This document shows positions 1-11,334 of a stretch of 64,000 nucleotides of DNA, one piece after another. The notes under the pieces were generated by a model that saw only the letters and a list, made by a program, of their open reading frames with translations, made no database searches and had not been told where the DNA came from. How positions within the stretch are numbered: the stretch's first letter is position 1; every line of letters starts with the position of its first letter. The DNA lies in the NCBI RefSeq assembly GCF_029867415.1, contig NC_081183.1:144828798-144892797 (forward strand). The letters are read 5' to 3'. A program made the position numbers and the translations under genes. Source of the DNA: Vicia villosa. Its lineage: Eukaryota; Streptophyta; Magnoliopsida; Fabales; Fabaceae.

Positions 1-1121
1 TACTAACGCGTGGTTTTATAGTAAAATATGATTATATATTCCCTCGGTTATTTGAGAAACCAAAGGAATGATGATTTGATTTACAAATAAAAAGATAAAT
101 TGCATTTGCTAGGTGACATGAATTTTTTTTATTCTCGATTTTTATACAAAAACCGATGAACAATATGATTTTTTAAATATAGGCGCCTTTTTGGATTTTA
201 AATAAAATTTAAAATTGCAGGATCCAGGAATCAAAACTCAAATACTGAGCAACATTTTTCATGTCGGTTTTGTCCAAAATCAAGGTATTAGATATCTTTT
301 TAAAAAAATAAATAATGGTGCGTTCCAAGTTATTTGACCTCAGATTTTCAATGAATAAGGTAAAGCTTTGTCATGAAATGTATTATTTATAGTAGTGATC
401 CAAACTAAAACCACAGTGTTTGGATCAGGCATTTTTTTAGTTTGTGCAAAAACCGAACCAAATCAATAAAACCTGATATTAATTGGTTTGGGCGACAAAT
501 TTCTAAAATTCTACCCGTGAGTCCGTCTAGCGGAACCAACCATATTAATTCATATGATTTGTATAATCATTATCATAAAAATTAGTATAAGACATTCCAC
601 TTCAAGAATAAAAAAATGAAACGCCAAATGTGACATTCATAACCTATATGTAGAAATGAAAAAATTAAAAATTTTATATTATTATGGAATATTAGTTAAT
701 GTATATTAGATATTTTTTTCAAAAAAAAACATTTTAGCACATTTGCTTCTAATGTATCTAATCAGTCCAATTTGATTTTGCCTCTATCGCAAAAATGTGC
801 AAATCCAATCCAAATTAATCCATATATTTTTTACTGGTTCGGGCATCAGATTCTCTCAAAATCGAACGAAACTGACCCGCGAACATCCCTACTTGGACGT
901 AGTAAAGTGATTATTTTGATTGATGATTGAATTCAAGTACCAAAAGATGTGAAAAAAAGCACATGGACAAAAGTTATGGTATTAATTTAAATTTACATAA
1001 TCCGATAGTATTTTTTACAATTACTAATACTTACTTATTAATGTAACTGTAGTCGACTTTTGAGTTTACTAATGATGATATGTTAAAGAAAAAGTGAATC
1101 ACTTATGTTGATGAGTGTTGG
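1..1121. other. AT-rich non-coding flank with CACTA-like subterminal motif and possible MITE remnant
   Basis: No convincing coding sequence. Near 42-72 there is a motif ccctcggtta...aaccaaagga. Its inverted form (aaccgaggga) recurs near 4875 and 4950, which is how subterminal repeats of plant CACTA transposons look. The stretch 390-895 begins with agtagtgatcc and ends with cgaacatccctact, and contains two related blocks (near 483 and 835) reading tggttYgggc. This resembles a decayed hAT-type MITE, but the termini match poorly. Confidence 0.3.
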
Positions 1122-1986
1122 ATGGGCTTTAAGTTACATCTCACATGTAACTACATTACAAATCCTAAAGTTGATCTTGAGCATCTAACTATGAAATATA
1201 ATTTTATTGACAAGAAGGTTCGGATAAAGTTTGTGAAGTCTCGTAATTTTGCTGATTTCTTGGTTAGTATATTAATCTTACTTTCTAATAATTTTATGCT
1301 TATGTTTTATAGATAAAACCATACAAATTAATATTTTCACTATGTTTATAATAAGTTACAAGTGAATCAAGGGAATTAACAAAGGAAAAACAAATACCCA
1401 CATAGAATTTCTTGTGGGGGGTTACAGGAAACTTGAGGAAAAATTGATTAATGAAAAGAGACGACAGATTAGAGATGAGGATTCCATGAATTGTGATTGC
1501 TGCTTATCTCCAACACCACTACATGAGAAATGGAAGAGGACTAAACAAAGGCTAACTAGAGATTTCACTTCAGATGCCTCACGAGCAGCCGTTGACAAAA
1601 TTGTAATTTAAATACCGCTTACGTAACAATACATTGCTTTGGTAACAATATACTTTATTCATGTTGTGTAGGATTCACTGATTGATATGGCCAGTTAGGA
1701 TACATTTGTTCCATAACCATGACATGATATATTAGTCGAAGCAATTGGAACAAATGAGTATGGTGGTCGTGTACGTGGTGTTGGAGAAGGTATCGGTCTG
1801 GGATTGTGGCTTGGTACAACAAGAAAAAGCACACACATGCAAAAGAAAGAGATGAACGAGATTATTTAAAAGAAGTTAGCAAGTGAACATGAATTGCAAA
1901 AGAAAGAGCTGGAAGGTTTAAAGGTGGTATAAAATAAGAAGTTGGAAGATGCATTAGCATAGGAGCGAAAAATTCGCAAGAAAGAG
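1122..1986 (+). pseudogene. CACTA (Ptta/En/Spm) transposon protein, Transposase_24 part, decayed
   Basis: Exon-like blocks match the plant Ptta/En/Spm protein (Transposase_24) in order. 1122-1260 encodes YNFIDKKVRIKFVKSRNF, and 1384-1611 encodes KNKYPHR, then GGYRKLEEK, HEKWKRTKQ and ASRAAVDKI. 1735-1810 encodes DILVEAIGTNEYGGRVRGVG, the signature GRVRGVG block. From 1850 a lysine/glutamate-rich helical stretch follows (KKLASEHELQKKELEG). The frame is broken: a run of six G at about 1412 shifts the frame between NKYPHR and GGYRKL, and several stops occur. The strand agrees with the Ulp1-like exons downstream, so both parts probably belong to one fossil element. Family assignment is from motif memory and was not searched. 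Confidence 0.65.
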
Positions 1987-2336
1987 TAGGGGTGGCAAAA
2001 CGGGTCCAGCCCGTTGGGCATGCTCGTTTTGCCCTCACTTTTCCGCAGGGCATGCCAAGATTTTAGGCTCGCAACCTCTAATATGCTCGCCCCTCCCCGT
2101 CCAATTTTTTGTGGGTTTTTACGGATACAGACACTTACATAAAATTGTAGATTTTTAGGCTTAAAAGGTGTAAAGCTTGCAGTCATTCCCCACTCCGCCC
2201 TTATATTTTTTGCAAGGAGGGCCAGTATTTTAGGCCCACACCATTAATTATATCTGCCCACCTCATTTTTTGCGGGATTTTGCAAGTCGGGCCTCAATGG
2301 GGGTGGACATGCATGTTTTCCACCCCTAGGAAAGAG
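1979..2336. mobile_element. hAT MITE copy 1 (1987-2328) with 8-bp target duplication
   Basis: The element starts taggggtggcaaaacggg at 1987 and ends ttttccaccccta at 2328, giving a terminal inverted repeat of about 10 bp plus a looser extension. It is flanked by agaaagag (1979-1986) and ggaaagag (2329-2336), which match at 7 of 8 positions. An 8-bp duplication with a TAGGGGTG-type terminus fits the hAT superfamily. The insertion cut the coiled-coil part of the fossil CACTA protein: IRKKE upstream continues as KETAKFVEVCENS downstream. Related copies lie at 6299 and 6795. Confidence 0.75.
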
Positions 2337-2756
2337 ACGGCTAAGTTCGTTGAGGTGTGTGAAAATAGTGTTTTATCTGGATAAATAGGATTTTAGTTTT
2401 TTATTTAAAATATAGGACATATTGTGTTGAAAATGTGTTTTGTGTTGTTGTTATTTTTATGATGTAGAGATTGGGTGGTATCATCCAATTCTATACAAAT
2501 GAATATGATAATCAATTGCCTTAAAGAGTTATTGTAGGTGGTGCGAACACAAGAGGAAGCCGTTCAACTGTCCATATTGATATCCATAATGAGATATTTG
2601 TTCCTTCAATTAGATCTCAATCAGGACTCGGGATCTAGAGGTTTTCTATGTCTATCTTAAAGATATAAAGGATTTTATGTTTGCAAATGAGTAGCTGGAT
2701 GTAGGATACTACAGTCGTGGTGCACGTAAGTATAAAATTAAATATCTCATTATGGT
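2337..2756 (+). pseudogene. CACTA fossil, middle exons
   Basis: After the MITE the coding trace resumes as KETAKFVEVCENSVLSG, then a stop and an intron-like AT-rich stretch. A second block at about 2468-2635 reads GGIIQFYTNEYDNQLP, a stop, then RVIVGGANTRGSRSTVHIDIHNEIFVPS. It has several in-frame stops. It links the Transposase_24 part to the Ulp1-like part on the same strand. No known domain can be named here. Confidence 0.4.
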
Positions 2757-2908
2757 ACATTCATTATCTTTTTTTATCATGTAGCCTATTGGTTGGAGTT
2801 CATCCTTTAAACATGAACAAGTAGGATGTCGCAGATTTGAACCCACGACCCTACACTTGATGTCAGTGCACAACTACCAATTGAGCTGACTTAACGAGAC
2901 ACATTCAT
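2757..2908 (-). mobile_element. tRNA-derived SINE (2765-2900) with 8-bp target duplication
   Basis: Read on the minus strand, the unit has a pol III A-box-like block (agctcaattggtag), then a B box (gggttcaaatct) about 35 nt further on. It ends in an A-rich tail (ataaaaaaaga). It is flanked by acattcat at 2757-2764 and again at 2901-2908, a perfect direct repeat. Head order, internal promoter, tail and target duplication together fit a tRNA-derived SINE. It lies in an intron-like gap of the fossil CACTA gene. It is not a functional tRNA gene, because no complete cloverleaf is visible. Confidence 0.75.
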
Positions 2909-3059
2909 CGCCTTTGCATACAACTAATTCCTCACTTATTTTTTGAATTTTGTTTAACCATTTAGGTACACTCACCATGTTTGTATAGATTTAAAAAAAT
3001 CGGATATTTATGGATTCTTGAATCCATTTAGTATTCGATTTACAAATAATTCTTCAAAA

Positions 3060-3820
3060 GTGATTGAATCATTCATATCATCACAGTTAAGTGAGGGAAA
3101 TCAAGATTGTTACTTAGCACCATTTATCGATGAGTGAGTAATTTTGAAATTGTGGTTTATCTATTATAGTTATTTTTCATGTTTTACCAAATACGTACTA
3201 ATTATGCTTATGTTCACTCAATGGTCATTGACAATTGATCATATCTCTCTTCGCACGAATATAGTAGTTACGCTATGTTTCTTAGGTAAACCACTTGAAC
3301 TAAAGATGAAACATATTATTTCTATGTAAGTTTATATGAGACTTAGTAATATTATCTTTGACTTTGTACTTATCTTAGCGTGTAATATGTTTAAATCTTT
3401 TCAATATACAAAGTTATGGTGTAACACAATATGTTGAATGGAGTTAGAAGTAAAAGTATGCTTTTTGTACGCCTTTGGTAAGTGGATTATCCGTGACATT
3501 TATTTATCTATAATTAAATGCATGTATGATTATATATTCATTAAATGTTTAAATTTGTAGACGATAAAATAGAAAGGAGGATACAAGTGTGGTTTTTTAG
3601 TCATGAAGCACATGTTAAACATTGTATTTATCGGAATTGTTGATTCTTGGGTTCAGGTATATATATATTTACAATAACATTTAAATATTTAAGTTTGATA
3701 TTATTTCAAATCATGTGATCTTCAATTTCCTTCCCTTTTTTAGATAGATGTTTAACGATACTGCACCATTCTTACAAAAAGACTTTAAATACGTTCGTAC
3801 ACGATGAGCGTTTTGCTTCA
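3060..3820 (+). pseudogene. CACTA fossil, Ulp1-like (C48) cysteine protease exons
   Basis: Three blocks resemble the C-terminal Ulp1 protease of plant CACTA proteins. The block near 3212-3329 reads QWSLTIDH..TNIVVTLCFLGKPLELKMKHIISM. The exon 3561-3656 is flanked by AG and GT splice dinucleotides and reads GGYKCGFLVMKHMLNIVFIGIVDSW, which contains the catalytic-Cys signature. The block 3747-3807 reads MFNDTAPFLQKDFKYVRTR and ends at a stop. The residue where the family has the catalytic His (HW) is Gln here (QW), and a stop lies in the exon 3561-3656. The enzyme is dead. Confidence 0.65.
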
Positions 3821-4860
3821 ATGCGCTTTAAAAGCAACGTTGATCACATATGAGTTTGTAATATAAGTTTTCTATATATTTGTGTTGGATGTAAATATAT
3901 TTAGGTTGGTTACATTTTGGTATAGTCATGTTTTGAAATTATATGTTTGCTATATTTTTGGGTTTGATGGAAATATATTATAGTCATATTTTGGTTACAA
4001 AGATATGCGTATTTGTTGGTTCTATTATGGTAAAATATAGCGCATAATATACAAGTACTAAAAAAAAGGGATATATATGGAATAATTAAAATATTTTAAA
4101 AAACAAAGTCTTTCACCACAATTGATTAAGATGGCCGTAGTGATAGCTAAAGCATCAATTATTATATACCTTGCTATGGATGGGAATCGAACATGTGACC
4201 TTAATATATTTCACCCATGACCTTAGTAGAATTCTTTTCACTGGGGAAACCAGAATCATGCAGTTTTAAAGACTTAGCAAAATTTTGGAGTTTCTTATTA
4301 CTTGAAAGCATAGTCGAGGCGAGATAGAATGGAACTGAGCAGCCATTTACTCAAGGACACGTGGAAGCTTGCATGACGAAATCTGCATGGGGTTGGAAAC
4401 GTGACAAATTTTTCTTAGTCAACCATTGGAGACAGTTATGTTAGAATTTATACACAAACAACATTTGTTTACAATTTTAGAGGTCCGCATTTGTTACATT
4501 TCTATAGAAACTCAAAGTATTCGTGCCAAAGTGAGAAAAAAGTGTTTTTTTTTCCTGAAAAATGTATGCATGCGTTCAATTTATGAATTTCAAGCAAAGT
4601 TCATTTTCATTTGAATATAATGCTCTCCTTTCAAGTTTGTTTTTCATTTCAACTATTTTTCATTTCTTTACATTTGCACTCTCTTTAATTTCTTTGTTAG
4701 TCCAAAGATTCTAGCAATTATCAAATTCTTCAGAAGTTTAACGTTACATTACTACAAATTTATACATAAACTTGTTAAGACTTAAGTACTACATTCTAGG
4801 ATTCTCTAGTTGATCCTGCAAGTAACCTTTAATAAGAAATTAGCGGTTGTGGATCAAAAA
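3821..4860. other. Non-coding; weak SINE-like B box and a G-box
   Basis: No supported gene. On the minus strand around 4188-4205 there is a B-box-like sequence (gttcgattccc) without a clear A box, perhaps a decayed SINE. A CACGTG palindrome occurs near 4358. Otherwise the stretch is AT-rich. It probably includes the 3' untranslated and subterminal part of the fossil CACTA element. Confidence 0.3.
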
Positions 4861-4990
4861 TCAGGGTAAACAGTTGGCAACCGAGGGAAAAAATGTTTTA
4901 GCGTCTTATATTTATTTTTTATTTATGAATTATTCTCTCGATTGAGTTGGCATCCGAGGGAAAGAAGTTTCTCCAATTTGATGAAAAAGT
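4861..4990. repeat. Direct repeats gttggcNNccgaggga, candidate CACTA subterminal repeats
   Basis: gttggcaaccgaggga (near 4872) and gttggcatccgaggga (near 4948) are near-identical and in the same orientation. Their inverted form, tccctcggtta, occurs near 41 on the other side of the transposase/protease fossil. Subterminal repeats in opposite orientation at the two ends are typical of CACTA elements. No CACTA terminus or 3-bp duplication was found, so the limits stay open. Confidence 0.4.
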
Positions 4991-6290
4991 AACAAACCTT
5001 TGTTGTCCATTTATAAATTAACAACGGTCAAATTATTTCCAACTCATCAGTCCACATGAAACATCATCAATTCATGTAAAATCCTCACCATCCAATTAGA
5101 ACATGAATGCCACAACGATCATCTTGGATGCGAAGTGGTAAAATGAAAACTTAACATAAACAACCGTGATAATGAAAGAAGTTGCATGAAATACAACATC
5201 ATTCTCTAAAATGAATTGCAAGAGCAAACAAAATTTAAGGTTGGTTCTTTAACGTAACATCTTCTCTCATAATTGGTAATATTATTTTCTTCAATATACA
5301 CTTGTTAAAATGTAATTTCATCTAACCTTTTTATTTTTATTCCACAAACAAATACATGGAAAAATCATTGAGCTTGTAAAGCCCGTAGTTCTTTTAGGCG
5401 AGAGATTATTCATCAACATATGTAATTGTTGCAAGCTTTAACATAAGCAGTACAGACAAAACAGATAAAGAAAGATTACCCAAAAGAGAAGATAGAACCA
5501 ACTAGACAATTGATATCATGTTGAAAGTTGAAACTAAGATATGTTATTGTAAATCTCATATTCATTTTTTCATTCATAATTTATACCTTAGACTTACAAT
5601 TGATCTATTATCCAATATATAGGAGAGCTAAAAGTTATTTGAGCTTTAAGAAACTTCTAACTAACTACAAGTAACTTTTAAGTATCATTACATGTTAGTT
5701 AAACTAACTGCTAACTATCATGACAACTAATCACAGTTTTGAATAAGAGCCGTTAATATAATTGAATAAGAGATGTTGTATAATATTTTAATTCTACTGT
5801 GCATGCAAGACCAATTCCTTGCTGATGTAGAAGATGTTTTCAGTGTCATGAACCGTACAACTTCGCACTACAGATTTATTCTTTTATATATACTATACAT
5901 GATCCTTGTCTATAATTAATCATTTATTTATAATTATTATGATGGAACAAACGCCATTTTAAAAATAAATCTGATGATAGCAAAAGTGACGTTATTAAAA
6001 TGTTGAAAAACATGCATATATTATTATATTATCGTTATATAAGTGGATGGTGGTAGTAGTTGCTTAAGTTTTTTCTTGATCAAAAGATTGAGAGCATAAA
6101 ATGATAGTACGTAATTATGGTATAGATAATGCGTCCAAAAAACTAATAATATATTGGTGATTTCTTAGATTAATTAGATGAACCATAACGCGTATTTGAC
6201 CCCTAAAAAAATGGCACCTACTAAAGATTAGAAGAAGAGGTACAAAGTGTTGGTTAGGAAATTGAGAACTTGAGACACGCAACGCAAGTA
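4991..6290. other. AT-rich intergenic DNA without recognised feature
   Basis: No open frame of interest, no inverted or direct repeat of note, and no splice-flanked coding trace was seen here. Confidence 0.6.
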
Positions 6291-6771
6291 ACTGAGATTA
6301 GGGGTGACAAAACGGCCCGCCCCCCGCCCGCCTTATGCTTGTCAAAAAATGAGTGGGGAGGGTATGCCCGCCAAGTAAAATGGGCATAAAAGTCATGTCC
6401 GTCCTGCCAATATGGCGGGTTGGCGGGCGGCGGACTTACCCGCCTATTTTTATTTATATTTTTTTAATAGATTAATAGATTTTTTTTACCTTTTAATTAA
6501 ACTTTTCAATTATTTTTTAAAATAATTTTTTATAAAAGCAACTTTTTAACAAATTTACTTAAAAAAATTACAAATATTTATAAATAAATATATAAAATAA
6601 ATCATCAAGAGTGAGTTTTAAAGGAGTGGCAGGCTTTGCCGGGCGACGGGTTTTGACGGGCGGACTTTGACGAGCGGGAGGCCTAAAATCCCAACCTAAC
6701 CCGTCATTTTTTGGCGGGTGCGCGGGCCGACCTGGCGGGCCACGTCCGATTTTGCCACCCCTAACTGAGAT
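6291..6771. mobile_element. hAT MITE copy 2 (6299-6763) with perfect 8-bp duplication
   Basis: The terminus taggggtgacaaaacgg at 6299 is mirrored by ttttgccaccccta ending at 6763. The target duplication actgagat is exact (6291-6298 and 6764-6771). The 465-bp element has GC-rich ends built from gcgggc/gcccgc words and an AT-rich core (6450-6600). An 8-bp duplication and TAGGGGTG termini support a hAT origin. There is no coding capacity; the long minus-strand frame inside is a by-product of the GC-rich end. Confidence 0.85.
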
Positions 6772-6794
6772 CACAAAGTGAAAGATAGATCACA

Positions 6795-7278
6795 AAGCGA
6801 TGGCAAAATGGGTCGTGGCCCGCCCGCGCATTCGCAAAAAATAACGGGTTGGATTGGGATTTTAGGTCCGCCGCTCGCAAAAGTCTGTCCCGCCAAAACT
6901 CGCCGCCCGCCATAGCCTACCCCGCCAATGTCCGCCGCCGACCAAAGTCCGCCCCTCCTTCAAAACTCCCTCTTTTTTGGTTAGTTTATATATTTATTTG
7001 TAAATATATGTAATTTTTTTAAATAAAATTTGTTAAAAAAATACTTTTATAAAAAATTGTTTTATAAAATAATGAAAAATTTAATTAAAAGGTAAAAAAA
7101 ACTTATTAATCTATTAAAAAAATATAAATAAAAATAGGCGGGCAAGTCCGCCAACCCGCCATTTTGGCGGGGCAGACATGATTTGTATGCCCATTTTATT
7201 TGGCGGGCATGCCCGTCCCGCTCGTTTTTTGGCGGGCTTAAGACGGTGTAGGGCGGCCGGCCCATTTTGTCACCCCTA
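6795..7278. mobile_element. hAT MITE copy 3, inverted relative to copy 2
   Basis: It begins with a damaged terminus (aagcgatggcaaaatggg) and ends ttttgtcaccccta at 7278. Its AT-rich core at 6970-7130 is the reverse complement of the core of copy 2; for example, ttttaattaaacttttcaa of copy 2 is answered by ttaattaaaag. No matching 8-bp duplication remains. Only about 23 bp separate it from the duplication of copy 2. Confidence 0.75.
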
Positions 7279-7403
7279 GTTTGTATGTTGCTTGGGTTTA
7301 ATATTTTCTAAGTAAAAAATCTCATTTTAAAATCACTTGTAATTTACAAATCTTACTTATAGCAATTGATTAAAAAAATGTATAAAATAGATATTTTATT
7401 TAA

Positions 7404-7690
7404 TACTCTCTCCGTTCCTTTTTAAGTGTCGTTTTAGAAGAATTTTTTTGTTCCTATTTAAGTGTCGTTTTATAATTTAATGTTATAATTTGTCAATTAT
7501 ACCCTTATTTTTTCAATAACTCTACCCCACATTTTTCAATTAGTTATGGGAAAAAGAGGGTGTGTTAATGAATTTATTTGGAAAGAGAAAAATAAATAAG
7601 GGTATGATAGGAAAAGTAACTCTAATAATCCAATATCTTGGTTGAAGAGCTTTTTGCTAAAATGACACTTAAAAAGGAACGGAGAGAGTA
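7404..7690. mobile_element. Stowaway MITE (7406-7688), TA duplication
   Basis: The terminal inverted repeats are ctctctccgttcctttttaa and, at the far end, ttaaaaaggaacggagagag. They are flanked by TA on both sides (7404-7405 and 7689-7690). The CTCYCTCCGTTCC terminus and TA duplication are the Stowaway (Tc1/mariner) hallmark. Length is 283 bp, without coding capacity. Confidence 0.85.
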
Positions 7691-8891
7691 TATAATAAAA
7701 TAAATTGAATAAAAAAAAAGACAAATTTGTGTTTTTCATAAGAAAGTTGTGTTTTTCATACATCATAATTGTTTCATGTCTAAGATATAACACTTATAGC
7801 AATTTTTAGTATAAATACAATTTGCATAGGTATATAATTATGTGTAGTTTCAATGTACATATTTCTAATACTAAATTTAAATATTTCATAAATATTAAGT
7901 TATATTTTAGTTATAAACTAAAACCCGTTTTAATATGAATCTATTCGATAATAATAATAATATATAATAATATATGTTTTATGTTATAAAATTATATCAT
8001 CTCATTCACAAAAACAGAAACAAAAATGATATACTACATTAGCCTCTAAAATAATTTACTAACATAAATGAAAAATGACTCTTATGATATTTGAAGATAA
8101 AAATTTGAATATAATAAAATATATCAAATTAAATTATTGATCTTTATTAAATATAGTAAGAGAATATAAATTGTCCAAATTTTACCCTATAAAATTTTAA
8201 ACTAATATTTTAATATAATTGGTTACACTTTAATAGTGTTTGTAATTATAGTTAATTACATGTATTTTTAAGAAAAAAATATCACAAATAAATAAAGTTT
8301 ATAGATATAAATTATTATATATTATTTTATATATTTTTAATAAGTTAAAATTTAGTTTTGATATAAATTAAACTTTATGTTAAATAATAAACAAATTTAA
8401 AATTCTCAAAATAATATTAAATTTAATTAATTATTTAATTATTGTTTTAAATTTATACCTTTGTTATAGGTTTAAAAGAATAAATATGTAACTCGCTTCT
8501 ATGTAATGGTCAATAGAAAAAAATAAAAAACTTTGAATATAGAGAAAAAAATAATATTGAAATAAACGAAGTAAAAAGATATCACATAAAAGATCTATTT
8601 CAATTTAATATAAAGAAAAAAAATTTACAGTTGTTATGACAAAAAATATAAAAAGTTATTGTTTAATTAGATCTATTGGAACATAATAAAAATAAATATT
8701 AATAACAATAAATATTAATAATAAATATAACAAATAATAATAATAATTATTATTATTGATAATAATAATAATAATAATTCAAATTTTAATACTAAAATTA
8801 GTATAAAAATTGAAATGATAAAAATAATGAGAAGGAGGTATATCTATATGGTAACGACAATAAAGCTTAAGATGGATTATTGTGGATTTTA
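7691..8891. other. Very AT-rich DNA with AAT microsatellite
   Basis: There is no supported gene. At about 8690-8780 a run of aat/att trinucleotides switches orientation (aataataataa, then ttattattatt, then ataataataat), so it can fold back on itself. The rest is A/T-rich with no recognisable element ends. Confidence 0.5.
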
Positions 8892-9140
8892 AATAGGGTT
8901 TTTCTAACCTATGCAATGTTGCAAAGGATAAGGGAAATTAATACATTATTTCTTTCTATATACATTATCGTATTAATTATTTTTATTTTTAAAAAGTAAT
9001 CTTTTATATTTTCTCTCTCCTATTAATGGATCAATCTAAATAATAATAAATATGGTAATTTATATTTAAAAAATAGTCTATTAATTGTCTCTTATCCTAT
9101 GCAAGGTTGCATAGGTTAGAAAAACCCTTTTAAATATAAG
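8892..9140. mobile_element. MITE-like element with about 40-bp terminal inverted repeats
   Basis: agggtttttctaacctatgc at 8895 is answered by gcataggttagaaaaaccct ending near 9127, and the match continues inward (ttgcaaaggataag against cttatcctatgcaa). The flanks ttaaat and ttaaat may be the target duplication. The core is AT-rich and non-coding. Superfamily not assigned; the duplication length would decide it. Confidence 0.6.
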
Positions 9141-9380
9141 AGAAATAATGAAATATATTAATGGAATACATTGTATTAAAAAATAAAATAAAAATTTCAT
9201 TTTTATTTTTTTAATTGAAATACATGTATTAAAAAAATAGCCATCTTCATCCTCAAGCCTCAAATGTAACTCAACATTCCTATCAGTAATGTTAGGGAGT
9301 CCATCATTAATCCAACTCGAAAAGCAACCAATGATGTTGAACATGAGAAACATCATATACTTATAACAACAACTTTGATA
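9141..9380 (-). pseudogene. Unrecognised minus-strand coding-like segment left of element A
   Basis: The minus strand from about 9385 to 9225 reads without a stop as KYMMFLMFNIIGCFSSWIND, then GLPNITDRNVELHLRLEDED, then GYFFNTC, after which it becomes A/T-rich. If element A is removed and its 5-bp duplication counted once, this frame is continuous with a short ATG frame at 17751-17716 on the same strand. The candidate promoter is at 18205-18217. I do not recognise the protein. It may be the exon of a host gene split by element A, or chance. Confidence 0.3.
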
Positions 9381-9385
9381 TCCTT

Positions 9386-11292
9386 TGTAACACCCCTCTA
9401 ATAACCCGCGGCAAATAACAATTATTAAATCAGAGTAACATGTAGAGAGACATCACAATTCATAAATAATGAAAACACACGTCAGCATAAGTCATGCATT
9501 TACCGAAACACCTGAAATCATAACTCATTAATCAAATCCATGTTCTACGCAGCGGAAATACTTCATCAAGTGAACATTATATCACTAATGTATCAGACTT
9601 CAACCAAAACAATTTAAATATAGAGTTACAATCAATTTTCCAAAACAAGCGTTCCCAGTGTTACAACTACCAGAGCATGACACCTGACACTAACTAAAAC
9701 ACTGACTCATGAGCTAATCCTCACCGAGTCGAACAGCCGCTATCCTCAATCTGAAAATGACAACATGTAAGGGTGAGTCTCGTCATAATTAACAAATGTT
9801 ATAAGGTTATAAAGCAATAACACGTCACAGTTGCATCATTCACCCAATTGTTTCATAAACAGACATTCAAACAAGTCAAACAACAATCAACACATCATTC
9901 AACATTCACAACACTGGAATACATCCAATCATGTTATAAATTATGCATATGAATGAACTGACACTATGCATGTGGTACCAACATCATCCAATGGGACTAA
10001 CCCATGACCGATCCACATCATCCAGATACGGCCCTGCCAGCACAGGTTCCACACAATGGGAATCATGCCCTTCACTGATCCAACACCCCTTATGGATACA
10101 GTATCATCAATGAATATGAATGAATGCAACATATATAACATACTTATACCATCATCATCATCATCATCACCAATATCATCATCATCATCATCATCAAGTA
10201 TGTTCATATATATTAACATCATTCAATCACTATTCTATCATCATCACATAGAAAATATACATGTATTTTTCACCAATCATCATAATAAATAAGAAATAGC
10301 ACACATGTACTCTCATTATTCTAAAACCAATCATTCCTCATCATATAGATTATTCTATAAGGTTCATTTAGCCCGAAACGGCGCATCAAATGGACCAACG
10401 GCTAAAAAGTTATGCCTCTTTGAACTTTGAAAATATCTCAAAAACACAACAGCACGCGGCGCCATCACCAGTTCGCGGCGCGAACTGAACGTCCCAAAAA
10501 TCCTTGGCTCTCTGCCAAACTATTCGCGGCGCAAACACCCTCACGTGGCGCGGTACGAGAAAAAGTTACGCCCTCGCGGCGCGAACACAGGTACGCGGCG
10601 CGACTTGAGCGTATCACAATTCCTGGCATTCTGCCCACCTGTTCGCGACGCCAACCCTATGTACGCGGCGCGAACCGGCGATTTCAGAAACCCCAACCTG
10701 CAGAAAACAGCATTCTATGCATTCCAAACACATCCAAAACATACCAGTACGAACATGGAGAATTAGAATGCATAAACAACACAAATTACGTCTCATAATA
10801 CACCAATTACACATCAATTGAGACCATAACAACGCATACATCATAGATTCAAACATAGAGATCAAACATCATACAATTGACTCAATCCCTAAACCTATCT
10901 TATGACTCAATCTACCCGAATTCCACATCTATTTAGTATTATCAACCCCTAACCCGATAATAGATGATAATCAGATAAGTCCCCCCTTACCTTAGACAAA
11001 TTTCTTGATTCTTGGTCTCTCCCTCTACCGTTCTCCTTCACGTTCCTCGTTCCTCAGACTTCTGTTCTTTCACGTTCTTTCTTTCCTTCCCAATTCCAAT
11101 TATTTTATGAAAAATAATAATAATATTAGTAAAGGGCCTTCTTATCTCACACCCCCCTTTATTACTACCTCTCACATGGCCCAAATGCCATAAACCATTA
11201 TTTATTCATTATTTTCACAAAATCATTCATAATTCTAATTATTAATTCAATATTCTTGATCAAATTAATATTAAAATTATACGGGCGTTACA
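9386..11292 (-). repeat. Element A 3' LTR
   Basis: This 1907-bp LTR lies at the left because the element reads on the minus strand. It contains two ATC microsatellite blocks (6 and 7 units, 10151-10195) and a cluster of GC-rich words related to GTTCGCGCCGCGAAC (10455-10680). It also has a C-run of six at about 11152. Small open frames here, including polyaspartate and polyserine ones, come from the microsatellite and are not genes. Confidence 0.9.
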
Positions 11293-11312
11293 ACTCTCCC
11301 CCACTAAAAGAG
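11293..11312 (-). other. Element A polypurine tract
   Basis: Minus-strand reading gives agtgggggagagtt immediately before the 3' LTR. This is the expected plus-strand primer site for an element on this strand. It follows a conserved tail, tttcgaggacgaaaactc, which is common downstream of Tekay-type polyproteins. Confidence 0.8.
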
Positions 11313-11334
11313 TTTTCGTCCTCGAAAACATACC

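Noticed and set aside
4150..4215. Possible second SINE on the minus strand (gttcgattccc)
   Set aside because: Only the B box is convincing; no A box at proper spacing and no duplication.
6568..7265. Minus-strand proline/arginine-rich frames in the hAT MITEs
   Set aside because: Products of gcggg-rich MITE ends; not shared as protein between copies.
9941..10292. Frames with polyaspartate (minus) and polyserine (plus); same at 16368-16710
   Set aside because: They are readings of the ATC microsatellite in the LTRs of element A and change length with the repeat.
10427..10865. Overlapping frames on both strands in the GC-rich LTR block; same at 16845-17284
   Set aside because: Open only because the block is GC-rich and repetitive; the two LTR copies do not preserve frame lengths.
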